Positions 7,774 to 15,832 are shown, counted from the first letter of the stretch. The stretch: 64,000 bases of DNA from Streptomyces spinosus (GCF_020400655.1 NZ_JAINRC010000008.1:62001-126000), one strand, 5' to 3'. Notes: a model not told the origin generated them from the sequence alone. Numbers and translations: made by a program.

Positions 7774-8997
7774 GTGGAAAAGTGTCCTGAAGGCGCCCAA
7801 CCCGAGGGGCGAGAGATGGCGTCCGAAGGGCGTGGTGAAGCGGTGGGCGGGGGCGACGAGGGGATGAAATCGGACGCGCGGGTCACGCGGGTCGCGGACT
7901 CCGGTGTCGGCGCGGGGGCCTTCGGCGACTCCGAGGCCGATACGCGTGAGACATCGCGGGTGGCGGGGACCGCAGCCGGGTCCCCTGGTCCGGGTGAGCC
8001 GGGCGACTCCCCGCAGCCGGCCGGAGCTGAGGCGCAGGGTGCGTCCGGGGCGTCCGCCGCGTCGGAGCGGCCCGGTGCATCGGCCGGGCCCGCGGCTGCC
8101 GTTGAGACCGGCGAGCCCCCGGTGGCCGCCGAGCCCGGCGAACCCGGCGAACCCGCCGAACCCGGCGAGCCCGCCGCGTCCACTGGTCCCGGCGAGCCGA
8201 GCATGCCCGCCGAGTCTGCCGAGCCCGCGGTGGCCGCCGAGCCCGGCGAGCGCGTCGACCCCGGCGAACAGGCGCCCCCCGGGGCCGCGACCGGCACCGC
8301 CGAGGCCCCGGCATCTGGCCCTGCCCCCAGCCCCACCCCCGCTCCCGCCCCCGCTTCCACCCCGCTGGACCAGACCGTCCGGCTGGGCGACGTGCAACTC
8401 GGCGCCGCGGGTGCGGAGTCGGCCGCGCGGGACTCCCGTGGCTCGGACGGGCCCGTCTTCGTGGACGAGTCGGGCCGTCGCAGCCGTCGTTTCCGCCGGC
8501 TCGGCGTGGCCGTGGCCGTCGCCTGTGCCGGTTACGCCGCCGTCATCGTCGCCACCCTGCTGTCCGGCGACTCCGCCGCGCCCTGGCTGCCGGTACCGGG
8601 CCAGCACGCGGACAAGCCGGCCGGCAAGGCGGACACCTCACCGCTGCCCAGCGTCTCCACGACCCCGACCGCGCCGGGAGCCGGCGCGGTGACCGCACCC
8701 GTCGTCGGCGCCGGGGCGGGCGGCACCGCCGTACCGGCCGGCGGAGCGCCCGCCGGCGCCCGCGCCTCCGCGTCCACCGGTCCGGACGGTTCCACCGCCT
8801 CCGCGCCCGCCGCCGACGCCGGGACCACCGGTTCCCCGGCTCCGTCGGCCCCGGCCACCGACGCGTCCCCGGCACCGTCCGCCACCGCCACAGCCACCGC
8901 CACGGCCACCGCTCCGGCGGCCACGCCGACCCCGCCGGGCCGGACCCACACCCCGCCCGGTCACACCCGGCGCCCGCACCCCAAGCTCTCCCTCTGA
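7774..8997 (+). CDS. Pro/Ala/Glu-rich single-pass membrane protein
   Basis: A 407-residue protein of low-complexity composition. Residues 1-190 are rich in Glu, Pro, Gly and Ala with imperfect EPGEP repeats. A short conserved-looking segment (DQTVRLGDVQLG) is followed by one TM helix at about 240-262 (AVAVACAGYAAVIVATLL) preceded by RRSRRFRR, so the first part should be cytoplasmic. The last 140 residues are a Pro/Thr/Ala-rich stretch that would sit outside the membrane. The GTG start has GGGGGG about 10 bases upstream. The stop is 22 bases before the deacetylase/glycosyltransferase gene, suggesting an operon. No enzyme domain is visible; a scaffold or tether for the next protein is a guess. 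Confidence 0.7.
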   Translation: MEKCPEGAQPEGREMASEGRGEAVGGGDEGMKSDARVTRVADSGVGAGAFGDSEADTRETSRVAGTAAGSPGPGEPGDSPQPAGAEAQGASGASAASERPGASAGPAAAVETGEPPVAAEPGEPGEPAEPGEPAASTGPGEPSMPAESAEPAVAAEPGERVDPGEQAPPGAATGTAEAPASGPAPSPTPAPAPASTPLDQTVRLGDVQLGAAGAESAARDSRGSDGPVFVDESGRRSRRFRRLGVAVAVACAGYAAVIVATLLSGDSAAPWLPVPGQHADKPAGKADTSPLPSVSTTPTAPGAGAVTAPVVGAGAGGTAVPAGGAPAGARASASTGPDGSTASAPAADAGTTGSPAPSAPATDASPAPSATATATATATAPAATPTPPGRTHTPPGHTRRPHPKLSL

Positions 8998-9019
8998 CGA
9001 CCGGGCGGAACACCCACCG

Positions 9020-11170
9020 ATGGCCTCACACCCCCGCCGCCGTACCCGGCTGCCGCTGCGCTACCTGCTTCCCCTCCTGGTCCTGGCGGCGACCCTGGCG
9101 ATGCTCATGCTGCGCGGCTACGTGCACAACGAGATCCTCGCCGACCACCGCGTCCGGCCCGCCGCGGCGAACGACAAGGTCCCGCGGCGCGTCCTGGAGG
9201 GCGGCCCGGTCATCGACACGCGCGACGGCCGCAGCGACAGCCTGCGCATACCCGACCACCGCATCGTCCTCACCTTCGACGACGGCCCCGACCCGACCTG
9301 GACCCCGAAGGTGCTCGACGTGCTGAAGAAGCACCACGCGCACGCGGTCTTCTTCGTCACCGGCACCATGACCTCCCGCCACCCCGAGCTGGTCCGGCGC
9401 ATGGTCGCCGAGGGCCACGAGGTCGGCCTGCACACCTTCGGCCACCCCGACCTGTCGTACCACTCCACCAAGCGCATCGACTGGGAGCTGTCGCAGAACC
9501 AGCTGGCGCTCGCCGGCGCGGCCGGGATCCGCAGCTCGCTGTTCCGGCCGCCGTACTCCTCCTCCGCGAACGCGATCGACAACCGGTCCTGGCCGGTGAC
9601 GCGGTACATCGGCAGCCGCGGCTACCTCACGGTCGTGGACGACACCGACAGCGAGGACTGGCGCAAGCCGGGCGTCGAGCGGATCATCCGCAACGCCACG
9701 CCCCACGGCGGCCGGGGCGCGGTCGTCCTCATGCACGACTCGGGCGGCGACCGGCACCAGACCGTCCAGGCGCTCGACCGGCTCCTGCCCCGGCTCCAGC
9801 ACCAGGGGTACACCTTCCAGACCCTCACCGGAGCGCTGCGGGCCCCGAGCGCCGACACCCCGGTCACCGGCCTCGGGCTGTGGAAGGGGAAGGCCTGGAT
9901 CCTCCTGGTGAAGGCGTCCGACGGCATCACCACGGTCCTCGTCGCCGGTCTCGCCCTCGTCGGCTGCCTCGTCCTCGCCCGCTTCGGCCTGATGCTGCTG
10001 CTGTCCGGCGCGCACGCCCGCCGCACCCGGCGCCCCGGTTTCCGCTGGGGCGAGGAGCCGGTCACCGAGCCGGTGTCGGTGCTGGTGCCGGCGTACAACG
10101 AGGCCAAGTGCATCGAGAACACGGTCCGTTCGCTCATGCGCAGCGAACACCCCATCGAGGTGCTGGTCATCGACGACGGTTCGGCGGACGGCACGGCCGA
10201 CATCGTCGAGGCGCTGGACCTGCCGGACGTACGGGTGATCCGCCAGGCCAACGCGGGCAAGCCGGCCGCGCTCAACCGGGGCCTGGCGCACGCCCGTCAC
10301 GAGCTGGTCGTGATGATGGACGGCGACACCGTCTTCGAACCGGCGACCGTCCGCGAACTCGTCCAGCCCTTCGCCGACCCGCGCGTCGGCGCCGTCGCCG
10401 GCAACGCCAAGGTCGGCAACAAGAACCGGCTGATCGGCGCGTGGCAGCACATCGAGTACGTGATGGGCTTCAACCTCGACCGCCGCATGTACGACGTCCT
10501 GCGCTGCATGCCGACGATCCCGGGTGCGGTCGGGGCGTTCCGCCGCTCGGCCCTGCAACGGGTCGGCGGCATGAGCGACGACACGCTCGCCGAGGACACC
10601 GACGTCACGATGGCCCTGCACCGCGACGGCTGGCGCGTGGTGTACGCCGAGAAGGCCCGCGCCTGGACGGAGGCGCCCGAGTCGGTCCAGCAGCTGTGGT
10701 CACAGCGCTACCGCTGGTCGTACGGCACCATGCAGGCCATCTGGAAGCACCGCCGCGCGCTGTTCGACCGGGGCCCGTCGGGCCGCTTCGGCCGGGTGGG
10801 CCTGCCCCTCGTCTCCCTCTTCATGGTCGTGGCCCCGCTCCTGGCCCCCCTGATCGACCTCTTCCTGGTCTACGGCCTGGTCTTCGGCCCGACGGCCAGG
10901 ACGGTCCTGGCCTGGTGCGCGGTCCTGGCCGTCCAGGCGCTCTGCGCGGGGTACGCCTTCCACCTGGACCGCGAGCGCCTCACCCCGCTCCTCTCCCTCC
11001 CCCTCCAGCAGCTCCTGTACCGCCAGCTGATGTACGTCGTCCTGCTCCAGTCCTGGATCACCGCCCTCACCGGCGGCCGGCTGCGCTGGCAGAAACTCCG
11101 CCGCACGGGCGGGGTGGCGGCGCCGCCGACGGAGCGCCCGCCGGTGCCGGAGGCGACACCGGTCGGCTGA
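9020..11170 (+). CDS. Bifunctional polysaccharide deacetylase and family 2 glycosyltransferase
   Basis: A 716-residue two-enzyme membrane protein. An N-terminal TM helix (about 12-32) is followed by a NodB carbohydrate deacetylase domain at about 75-270 (TFDDGPDPTW, HTFGHPDLS, RPPYSSS, LMHDSGG), with the metal-binding Asp and His residues present. After a TM helix at about 300-330 comes a GT2 domain at about 350-580 (VPAYNEAKCIENT, DDGSADGT, MDGDTVFEP, EDTDVTMAL, QRYRW). Two or three TM helices close the protein. The GT motifs match processive synthases of the HasA/IcaA/NodC type. The likely role is synthesis and partial deacetylation of an amino-sugar polymer at the cell surface. Confidence 0.9.
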   Translation: MASHPRRRTRLPLRYLLPLLVLAATLAMLMLRGYVHNEILADHRVRPAAANDKVPRRVLEGGPVIDTRDGRSDSLRIPDHRIVLTFDDGPDPTWTPKVLDVLKKHHAHAVFFVTGTMTSRHPELVRRMVAEGHEVGLHTFGHPDLSYHSTKRIDWELSQNQLALAGAAGIRSSLFRPPYSSSANAIDNRSWPVTRYIGSRGYLTVVDDTDSEDWRKPGVERIIRNATPHGGRGAVVLMHDSGGDRHQTVQALDRLLPRLQHQGYTFQTLTGALRAPSADTPVTGLGLWKGKAWILLVKASDGITTVLVAGLALVGCLVLARFGLMLLLSGAHARRTRRPGFRWGEEPVTEPVSVLVPAYNEAKCIENTVRSLMRSEHPIEVLVIDDGSADGTADIVEALDLPDVRVIRQANAGKPAALNRGLAHARHELVVMMDGDTVFEPATVRELVQPFADPRVGAVAGNAKVGNKNRLIGAWQHIEYVMGFNLDRRMYDVLRCMPTIPGAVGAFRRSALQRVGGMSDDTLAEDTDVTMALHRDGWRVVYAEKARAWTEAPESVQQLWSQRYRWSYGTMQAIWKHRRALFDRGPSGRFGRVGLPLVSLFMVVAPLLAPLIDLFLVYGLVFGPTARTVLAWCAVLAVQALCAGYAFHLDRERLTPLLSLPLQQLLYRQLMYVVLLQSWITALTGGRLRWQKLRRTGGVAAPPTERPPVPEATPVG

Positions 11171-11182
11171 AGCCGCGGCTCC

Positions 11183-11518
11183 CTACTCCCGATGGGTCAC
11201 GGCGTCCTTCTGCAACTGCACCGCCGCCAGCAGGCTCAGGCCCGGCTCGGCCTGGCGCAGCGCCTTGACGGCGGCGACGGAGGCGATGTCCCCGGTGAAG
11301 CCGACGTCGGCCAGCCGGGCGCGGACCCAGTCGGCTCGGAGTCGTGCCTCGCTGGTGCCGGCGGTGGCCCCGACGAGCGCGACGGCCCGCTCCAGCCCCG
11401 CGCGCTCCTCCTCCGGGGCCCCGTCCAACGCCTCCCGCAGCGCCGCCCCGACCAGGTCCGAGTCCCGGATCACCAGCACCAGATCCTGCTTCCTGCCGAA
11501 CCCCGCGAATCCCTTCAT
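11183..11518 (-). CDS. Small conserved hypothetical protein
   Basis: About 111 residues from the ATG at 11518 (MKGFAGFGRKQ); an in-frame ATG at 11554 would add 12 residues. Mostly helical and rich in Ala, Leu, Asp and Arg, with no membrane segment, no cysteine pair and no motif I can name. It converges on the deacetylase/glycosyltransferase gene with 12 bases between the stops. The coding frame has normal streptomycete third-position GC, so I consider it a real gene of unknown function. Confidence 0.6.
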   Translation of the reverse strand: MKGFAGFGRKQDLVLVIRDSDLVGAALREALDGAPEEERAGLERAVALVGATAGTSEARLRADWVRARLADVGFTGDIASVAAVKALRQAEPGLSLLAAVQLQKDAVTHRE

Positions 11519-11554
11519 ACGACCAGGGTGAAGGCCACGGGCCGCCGTCATCAA

Positions 11555-11875
11555 ACCACTTGAGCAGTTCCAGAGCCTTGAGCCGCTCCCGGCGACGCGG
11601 GGCAGAGGAGGCGGCCGAGACCGAGGTCCGGGAAACAGGTCACGACGGCCGGCGACAGGGAGGAGGGGCGCTCCAGTAGATCGGCGGAAGCGACCAGGGT
11701 GATGACACGCCTAGCTCGCATCTCGGCCCCGCACGGGACGCGGTGATCCATGTCCGGAGCGCAGTCGGCTCGCACCTGCTGAACGGCGCACAGACGGACG
11801 CACCGTCAGGCAGTTCATAACACCCTGCCGGGGGTATGGAACATTCTGCTGGCGTAGCCCTGAGGAGCACTGGGA
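11555..11875. other. Non-coding stretch at the left end of the accessory region
   Basis: About 320 bases of somewhat lower GC than the flanks. I see no ORF with a convincing start and no tRNA. It marks the beginning of a patchy region (to about 14600) of broken and orphan genes. Confidence 0.4.
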
Positions 11876-11959
11876 GTGCAAAAGGTGCAAATGCGGCAGG
11901 GTAAGGCGAATCCGTGCACCGAAGATCCGGAATGCGATCCCATCCCACGAGCGGAAAGC

Positions 11960-12370
11960 ATGGCTCGAAGGAAGTCGGACGCGGGCGAGGTGTTTGTGAC
12001 CGTGAGTGCCACGGCCGCCACGTGGGCCTTGGCGCCGTTCATTCAGTCGATGGCCTCCAAAGCTGCGGACGGGGCATACCAAACGGTCCGCGCATGGCTC
12101 GGTTCCTTCGTAATGCCGCAACGTAAAAGGGGGAGGAGGGGTGCAAGGCCGACCGTCGTCGTACTGCGGTCGGGAGACGGCAAGCTGAGTCTCGTGTGCG
12201 AACTCAATTTGCCCGATGAGGCACTGCGGGCGCTGCCTGCGGCCATCGAGAGGCTGAAGGACTGCGACGCGACCGTGGTGTCCATCAGCATGGAGTGGGA
12301 CAGCCGTCGGCAGAAGTGGGTCTGCTCCTTCAGCCGCGACGTTCGGACAAAACACGGAGCGACGGGCTAG
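11960..12370 (+). CDS. Hypothetical protein with an N-terminal hydrophobic segment
   Basis: 136 residues from the ATG at 11960 (MARRKSDAGE); a GTG at 11876 would add 28 less convincing residues. It has a mildly hydrophobic helix at about 10-35, a helical segment, a basic stretch (QRKRGRRGARP) and an alpha/beta-looking C-terminal part (PTVVVLRSGDGKLSLVCEL, split here only for reading). The layout recalls the small companion proteins of actinobacterial conflict systems (the EACC1 type), but the similarity is only in layout and I cannot confirm it. A 25-base segment of this gene (12146-12170) recurs exactly at 12718-12742 inside the broken XRE locus. Confidence 0.5.
   Translation: MARRKSDAGEVFVTVSATAATWALAPFIQSMASKAADGAYQTVRAWLGSFVMPQRKRGRRGARPTVVVLRSGDGKLSLVCELNLPDEALRALPAAIERLKDCDATVVSISMEWDSRRQKWVCSFSRDVRTKHGATG
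12146..12170 (+). repeat. 25-base direct repeat, copy 1
   Basis: Identical to 12718-12742. Here the sequence lies in frame inside the hypothetical gene and encodes RPTVVVLR. Confidence 0.85.
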
Positions 12371-12641
12371 CGACGTCGGGGGTGGTGTTCGGGAAGGAGT
12401 GATGCTCCTGGCAGATGGGTTGTCGACCGAGATCGACCTGTCTGCCAGGAGGGTCCTCCGTCTGGCGCGTCAAGGATCGGGTTGTTGCAGTTGGTATCGG
12501 AGGTAGTCCGTCAGCGGACGGGAATCCGCCGACGAACGGCTGGGTGACGTGGTCACAGACGGCCTTCCGGCTGTCCGGACTGGTCCTCCCCGCGGCGTGA
12601 CGCGTTCGGTGAGCGTCCGTGGCTGCCGATCCCGGCAACCG
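12371..12641. other. Degraded region between the hypothetical gene and the broken XRE locus
   Basis: About 270 bases with no intact gene. One minus-strand frame here reads SRPLTDYLRYQL before a stop near 12470, which weakly resembles the conserved part of DUF6879 proteins often encoded beside DUF5753 regulators. This may be a gene fragment; confidence is low. Confidence 0.3.
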
Positions 12642-13461
12642 TCAACGCGAAGCGGCCGAGGAGTCGGCTCGCGCCGCGTACAGAAGGAAGTCCGCCCAGG
12701 TCGAGGAAGCGAGGGTGAGGCCGACCGTCGTCGTACTGCGGTTGAGTGTCCAACTGGACGGTGTCGAGCTGCGGCACCTGGCCCTCGACGTAGTCGAAGG
12801 ACTGCCCGGTGCTCGGGTAGGACTCCGTGTCGAAGGGGATCACCCGCACGCTGACGTGGGGGAGTTCGCTCATGTCGAGCAGGTGCTGGAGCCGGCCGCG
12901 TCTGACGTCGGGGCCGCCGAAGCGCATCCGCAGTGCCGACTCGTGGATGATCGCCGCGTACCGAGGCGGCTGCTCCCGGTGCAGGATGCCCTGCCGCTTG
13001 ATCCGGTGCGTGAGGCGGTGCTCGATCTCGTACTGCCGCATCGACGGCACCACCGCTTGGAACAGGGCTCGCGCGTGGTCGGTGGTCTGCAGCAGTGCCG
13101 GGATGCGCAGGGCGAGGGTGACTCGCAAGCCGGTCGCGTAGTGCTCCAGTTCCGCGAGGTCGACCAGCGCGGCCGGGAGGTGTTCGCGGTACCCCTCCCA
13201 CCAGCCACGGGCGCGTCGTCCGGTCATCGCGGCAAGGGCGTCGATGAGCGCTTCGTCCGAGCAGTCGTAGACGTGCGCCATGGAGCGCAGCCGGTCCGCG
13301 CTGATGGGCGTGCGGCCGGTCTCGATCATGCTGACACGCGACTGGTTGACGCCGAGCAGTTCGGCGGCACCAGTGGCGGTGAGTCCCGCCCGCTCCCGAA
13401 GTTTTCGCAGCTCCGCACCCAGCCTTCGCTGCCGCAGCGTAGGGCTGTTGGTGGGCGGCAC
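12553..13461 (-). CDS. XRE family regulator with DUF5753, C-terminus replaced
   Basis: The first 230 or so residues are a normal XRE regulator. An HTH at about 12-70 (LRKLRERAGLTATGAAELLG, SRVSMIETGRTPIS) is followed by a DUF5753 ligand or partner domain (LLQTTDHARALF, QYEIEHRLTHRIKRQ, HVSVRVIPF, YVEGQVPQLDTVQLDT). Right after VQLDT the reading frame enters the 25-base repeat and then unrelated sequence, so the last 60 or so family residues are missing and the apparent tail to 12553 is out-of-frame filler. Another frame just downstream encodes the tail of a DUF397 protein, the usual partner. The product is probably non-functional or altered. It is divergent from a frameshifted HATPase gene. 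Confidence 0.65.
   Translation of the reverse strand: MPPTNSPTLRQRRLGAELRKLRERAGLTATGAAELLGVNQSRVSMIETGRTPISADRLRSMAHVYDCSDEALIDALAAMTGRRARGWWEGYREHLPAALVDLAELEHYATGLRVTLALRIPALLQTTDHARALFQAVVPSMRQYEIEHRLTHRIKRQGILHREQPPRYAAIIHESALRMRFGGPDVRRGRLQHLLDMSELPHVSVRVIPFDTESYPSTGQSFDYVEGQVPQLDTVQLDTQPQYDDGRPHPRFLDLGGLPSVRGASRLLGRFALTVAGIGSHGRSPNASRRGEDQSGQPEGRL
12642..12742 (-). pseudogene. 3' remnant of a DUF397 gene
   Basis: Read on the minus strand in another frame than the XRE gene, this stretch encodes GLTLASSTWADFLLYAARA and ends at a TGA (12642-12644). It aligns with the C-terminus of the intact DUF397 protein at 36963-37172 (FAVASDAWTDFVSYASRG), sharing W-x-D-F-x-x-Y-A. The 5' part of the gene and the XRE gene's 3' end are both absent, as expected for one deletion across the gene junction. 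Confidence 0.5.
12718..12742 (+). repeat. 25-base direct repeat, copy 2
   Basis: Exact copy of 12146-12170. It sits at the point where the XRE reading frame stops matching its family and the DUF397 remnant begins, so it marks a recombination junction. Confidence 0.85.
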
Positions 13462-13510
13462 GACGTCCCCTTCCCGGCCGCGACGCGGCGTTGCCCTCCC
13501 TCACACGAGT

Positions 13511-13941
13511 GTGCCGCATGATCCCCGCGCGGCACGCGTCGCACGTATGACCGTACGGGCCGTGCTGAACGGGCACGGCAGACGCGAAGTCCTCGACGCG
13601 GTCGAACTGCTGACGTCCGAGCTGGTCGGCAACGCCTACCGGCACACCACTGGCCCCGCCTCCCTCCGGCTCACCGCTCTCGCGGACGGCCGGCTGCGGG
13701 TCGGCGTCCGGGACAGCCACCCGCGTGTCCCGGCGCCGTTCGGGGATCCGCCCTGGGACCGTGTCACGGCCGCTTCGGTGGACGCCGAAGCGGGGCGCGG
13801 GCTGCACCTCGTGCAGGAGTACGCCGACTCCTGGGGCGGGCTGTCCTGGCGGACAGCCCGCTGGACCAGGGCGCCGGGAAGCCGCTGTGGTTCGAGGTGG
13901 GCGGGGCGCCGCCGCGCCGGATGCCACGTCGCTGTCCGTGA
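13511..13941 (+). pseudogene. Frameshifted HATPase (anti-sigma-type ATP-binding protein) gene
   Basis: One frame encodes the first two thirds of a SpoIIAB/RsbW-like ATPase: the N-box LLTSELVGNAYRHT, then RVGVRDSHPRVP (G1 box) and GRGLHLVQEYADSWGG (G2 box). The expected ending appears only in another frame: ADSPLDQGAGKPLWFEVGG, with a stop at 13939-13941. The change of frame falls near 13833-13850, in a G-rich run, and corresponds to one missing base. It is either a recent frameshift or a sequence error. Such genes are regularly found next to XRE/DUF397 pairs in Streptomyces. The start (GTG 13511) is uncertain. Confidence 0.6.
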
Positions 13942-13997
13942 TGCCCAGTACGGTGGGGTGCAGGAAGCCGAGCACGTGCGCACGGAGGAGCCGCGGT

Positions 13998-14354
13998 GTG
14001 ACCACACAACCGGACCACAGTCACGAGCTGATCCCGCGCCCCGAGGGCACCCCGGCGGCGGTTCGCATCGCGCTGGCGCGCATTGCCCCGCATCGCCTGG
14101 GCGAAATGGAGCAGCACAAGGAGCAGGCTCTGGGGGCCGCCCTCCAGGATGGCAAGATCGGCCACCTCCAGTACTGGCTCAGCTACTGGCAGGCACAGGT
14201 GGAGATCGAGCGGCGACCCGACCTGCGTTCCCGCTACCAGGCCGCCCTTGTCGCCGTGCACAACGCCGGCAGCCGGGAGGACCCCGGGTTCCGCACGGCG
14301 ATGGCAGAGCTCCGCACCATCGAGACCGAGGCCCGGCAGGCGGTGTCCGCGTGA
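13998..14354 (+). CDS. DUF6247-like protein
   Basis: 118 residues starting at a GTG with GGAGGA about 8 bases upstream. The sequence begins with an unstructured tail (HELIPRPEGTPAAVR) followed by helices (ALARIAPHRLGEMEQH, WLSYWQAQVEIERRPDLR), a pattern I associate with the actinobacterial DUF6247 family. Its TGA overlaps the GTG of the next gene, so the two are translated together. The pairing of a short helical protein with a short alpha/beta protein is reminiscent of toxin-antitoxin modules, in which this would be the antitoxin; that is an inference. Confidence 0.65.
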   Translation: MTTQPDHSHELIPRPEGTPAAVRIALARIAPHRLGEMEQHKEQALGAALQDGKIGHLQYWLSYWQAQVEIERRPDLRSRYQAALVAVHNAGSREDPGFRTAMAELRTIETEARQAVSA

Positions 14355-14602
14355 CGTGGCGGTGGGAGTACGACCCGGACGAGGCGTACGTCATCGGCGG
14401 CGCTCCACCCGCCTTCGTGGCCGAGGTCGAGAAGCAGGCCGACGAGCTGGTCCGCGCGGCAGCCGCGTTCTACCTCGACGGCACCTCGTACCAGGAGGCG
14501 GGCCCGAAAGGGAACGTGTCGCATGTGCCCGGCGGGTTCTTCCTCTATTTGATCGTGCCGCGGCACGAGTGCCTCTACGTCCACCAGGCCACCTACTTGT
14601 GA
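14351..14602 (+). CDS. Small partner of the DUF6247-like protein
   Basis: 83 residues. The start GTG (14351) lies in a GTGA overlap with the preceding stop. The protein begins MTWRWEYDPDEA and ends with a beta-like segment (GGFFLYLIVPRHECLYVHQA). Its size and its position after a DUF6247-like gene fit a RelE/ParE-sized toxin, but I see no diagnostic catalytic residues. Membrane segments are absent. Its stop is 19 bases from the convergent nnaR stop. Confidence 0.6.
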   Translation: MTWRWEYDPDEAYVIGGAPPAFVAEVEKQADELVRAAAAFYLDGTSYQEAGPKGNVSHVPGGFFLYLIVPRHECLYVHQATYL

Positions 14603-14621
14603 ACAGGGCCCGGACGTCGGC

Positions 14622-15773
14622 TCACGCGTCCGCGTACTTCGCGTCCGCCGCCGGGTCCAGGGCCAGGCGGTAGCCCCGCTTCACCACCGTCTGGATCAGC
14701 TTCGGCGCGCCGAGGGCCGTGCGGAGGCGGGCCATCGCCGTCTCGACGGCGTGTTCGTCGCGGCCCGCGCCGGGAAGGGCGCGCAGGAGGTCGGCGCGGG
14801 GGACGACCCAGCCGGGGCGGCGGGCCAGGGCGCGCAACAGGGACATGCCGGCCGGGGGGACCGGCCTGAGGTCGCCGTCCACGAGGACCGCGTGGCCGCG
14901 GATCTCCACCCGGTGCCCGGCGACGGGCAGGGACCGGGCGCGGGCCGGGAGTTCCTGGCACAGGAGCTGGACCAGGGGGCCGAGGCGGAAGCGTTCCGGC
15001 TGGACCGTGTCCACCCCGCGGGCCTGGAGGGGGATCGCGGTGACCGGGCCGACGCAGGCCGGGAGGACGTCGTGGGCCAGCGCGGACAGCAGGTCGTCCA
15101 GCAGACCGCGGTCCTCCGCGCGGGAGAGGAGGGAGGCCGCGGCGGGGGCGCTGGTGAAGGTGAGGGCGTCCACGCCACGGGTGACGGCCGCGTCCAGGAG
15201 GCGGTCGAGCGGGCTGAGGTCCTCGGGCGGCATCCACCGGTACACCGGGACGGGCACCACGTCCGCCCCGGCCGCCCGCAGCGACTCCACGAAGCCGGGG
15301 AGGGGCTCGCCGTGGAGCTGTACGGCGACACGGTCGCCGTCGACGCCGTCCTCCAGGAGGCGGTCCAGCACCTCGGCCAGGGACTCCGAGGACGGCGACC
15401 ATTCCTCGGTGAGACCCGCCGCGCGGATCGCGCCCTTCACCTTGGGGCCGCGGGCCAGCAGGCGGACCCCGCGCAGCCGGCCCAGCAGCTGTTCGCCGAG
15501 GCCCCAGCCGTCCGCGGCCTCGATCCAGCCCCGGAAGCCGATCGCCGTGGTGGCGACCACGACGTCCGGCGCCTGGTCGATGATCTCCTTCGTGGCGGCG
15601 AGCAGTTCGCCGTCGTCCGCGAGCGGCACGATCCGCAGGGCGGGGGCGTGCACGACGGTGGCGCCGCGCCGCTGGAGCAGGGCGCCCAGTTCCTCGGCCC
15701 GGCGCGCGGCGGTCACGCCCACGGTGAACCCGGCGAGGGGGCCGTGCTCGGGGTGCTGCTCTTCGTCGTACAT
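14622..15773 (-). CDS. nnaR: Uroporphyrinogen-III synthase-like regulator with C-terminal winged helix (NnaR-like)
   Basis: 383 residues. Residues about 12-265 form a HemD (uroporphyrinogen-III synthase) fold (GFTVGVTAARRAEELG, ATTAIGFRGWIE, TFTSAPAAASLL). Residues about 285-372 form an OmpR/PhoB-type winged helix (PVPPAGMSLLRALARRPGWVV, VETAMARLRTAL, VVKRGYRL). In S. coelicolor the orthologue next to narK was described as NnaR, a co-activator with GlnR of nitrate and nitrite assimilation genes. It lies directly downstream of narK on the same strand. It probably acts as a DNA-binding regulator; whether the HemD domain keeps enzyme activity is unknown. Confidence 0.85.
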   Translation of the reverse strand: MYDEEQHPEHGPLAGFTVGVTAARRAEELGALLQRRGATVVHAPALRIVPLADDGELLAATKEIIDQAPDVVVATTAIGFRGWIEAADGWGLGEQLLGRLRGVRLLARGPKVKGAIRAAGLTEEWSPSSESLAEVLDRLLEDGVDGDRVAVQLHGEPLPGFVESLRAAGADVVPVPVYRWMPPEDLSPLDRLLDAAVTRGVDALTFTSAPAAASLLSRAEDRGLLDDLLSALAHDVLPACVGPVTAIPLQARGVDTVQPERFRLGPLVQLLCQELPARARSLPVAGHRVEIRGHAVLVDGDLRPVPPAGMSLLRALARRPGWVVPRADLLRALPGAGRDEHAVETAMARLRTALGAPKLIQTVVKRGYRLALDPAADAKYADA

Positions 15774-15802
15774 GGGCTCTCCTAGCTGACCGGCGCGCCG
15801 AT

Positions 15803-15832
15803 CGAGCCTGTCAACGATGCGTGACAGGCTCG
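15803..15832 (-). terminator. Hairpin between narK and nnaR
   Basis: A perfect 11-bp stem, CGAGCCTGTCA/TGACAGGCTCG, with an 8-base loop. It probably terminates or attenuates the narK transcript, though a regulatory dyad upstream of nnaR is possible. Confidence 0.55.

Noticed and set aside
11711..12355. 214-codon minus-strand frame opposite the hypothetical gene
   Set aside because: No plausible start, no conserved motif, and poor coding bias compared with the plus strand.
14593..15402. 269-codon frame on the minus strand overlapping nnaR
   Set aside because: Same strand but different frame from the HemD/winged-helix gene; Arg/Pro/Gly-rich shadow.
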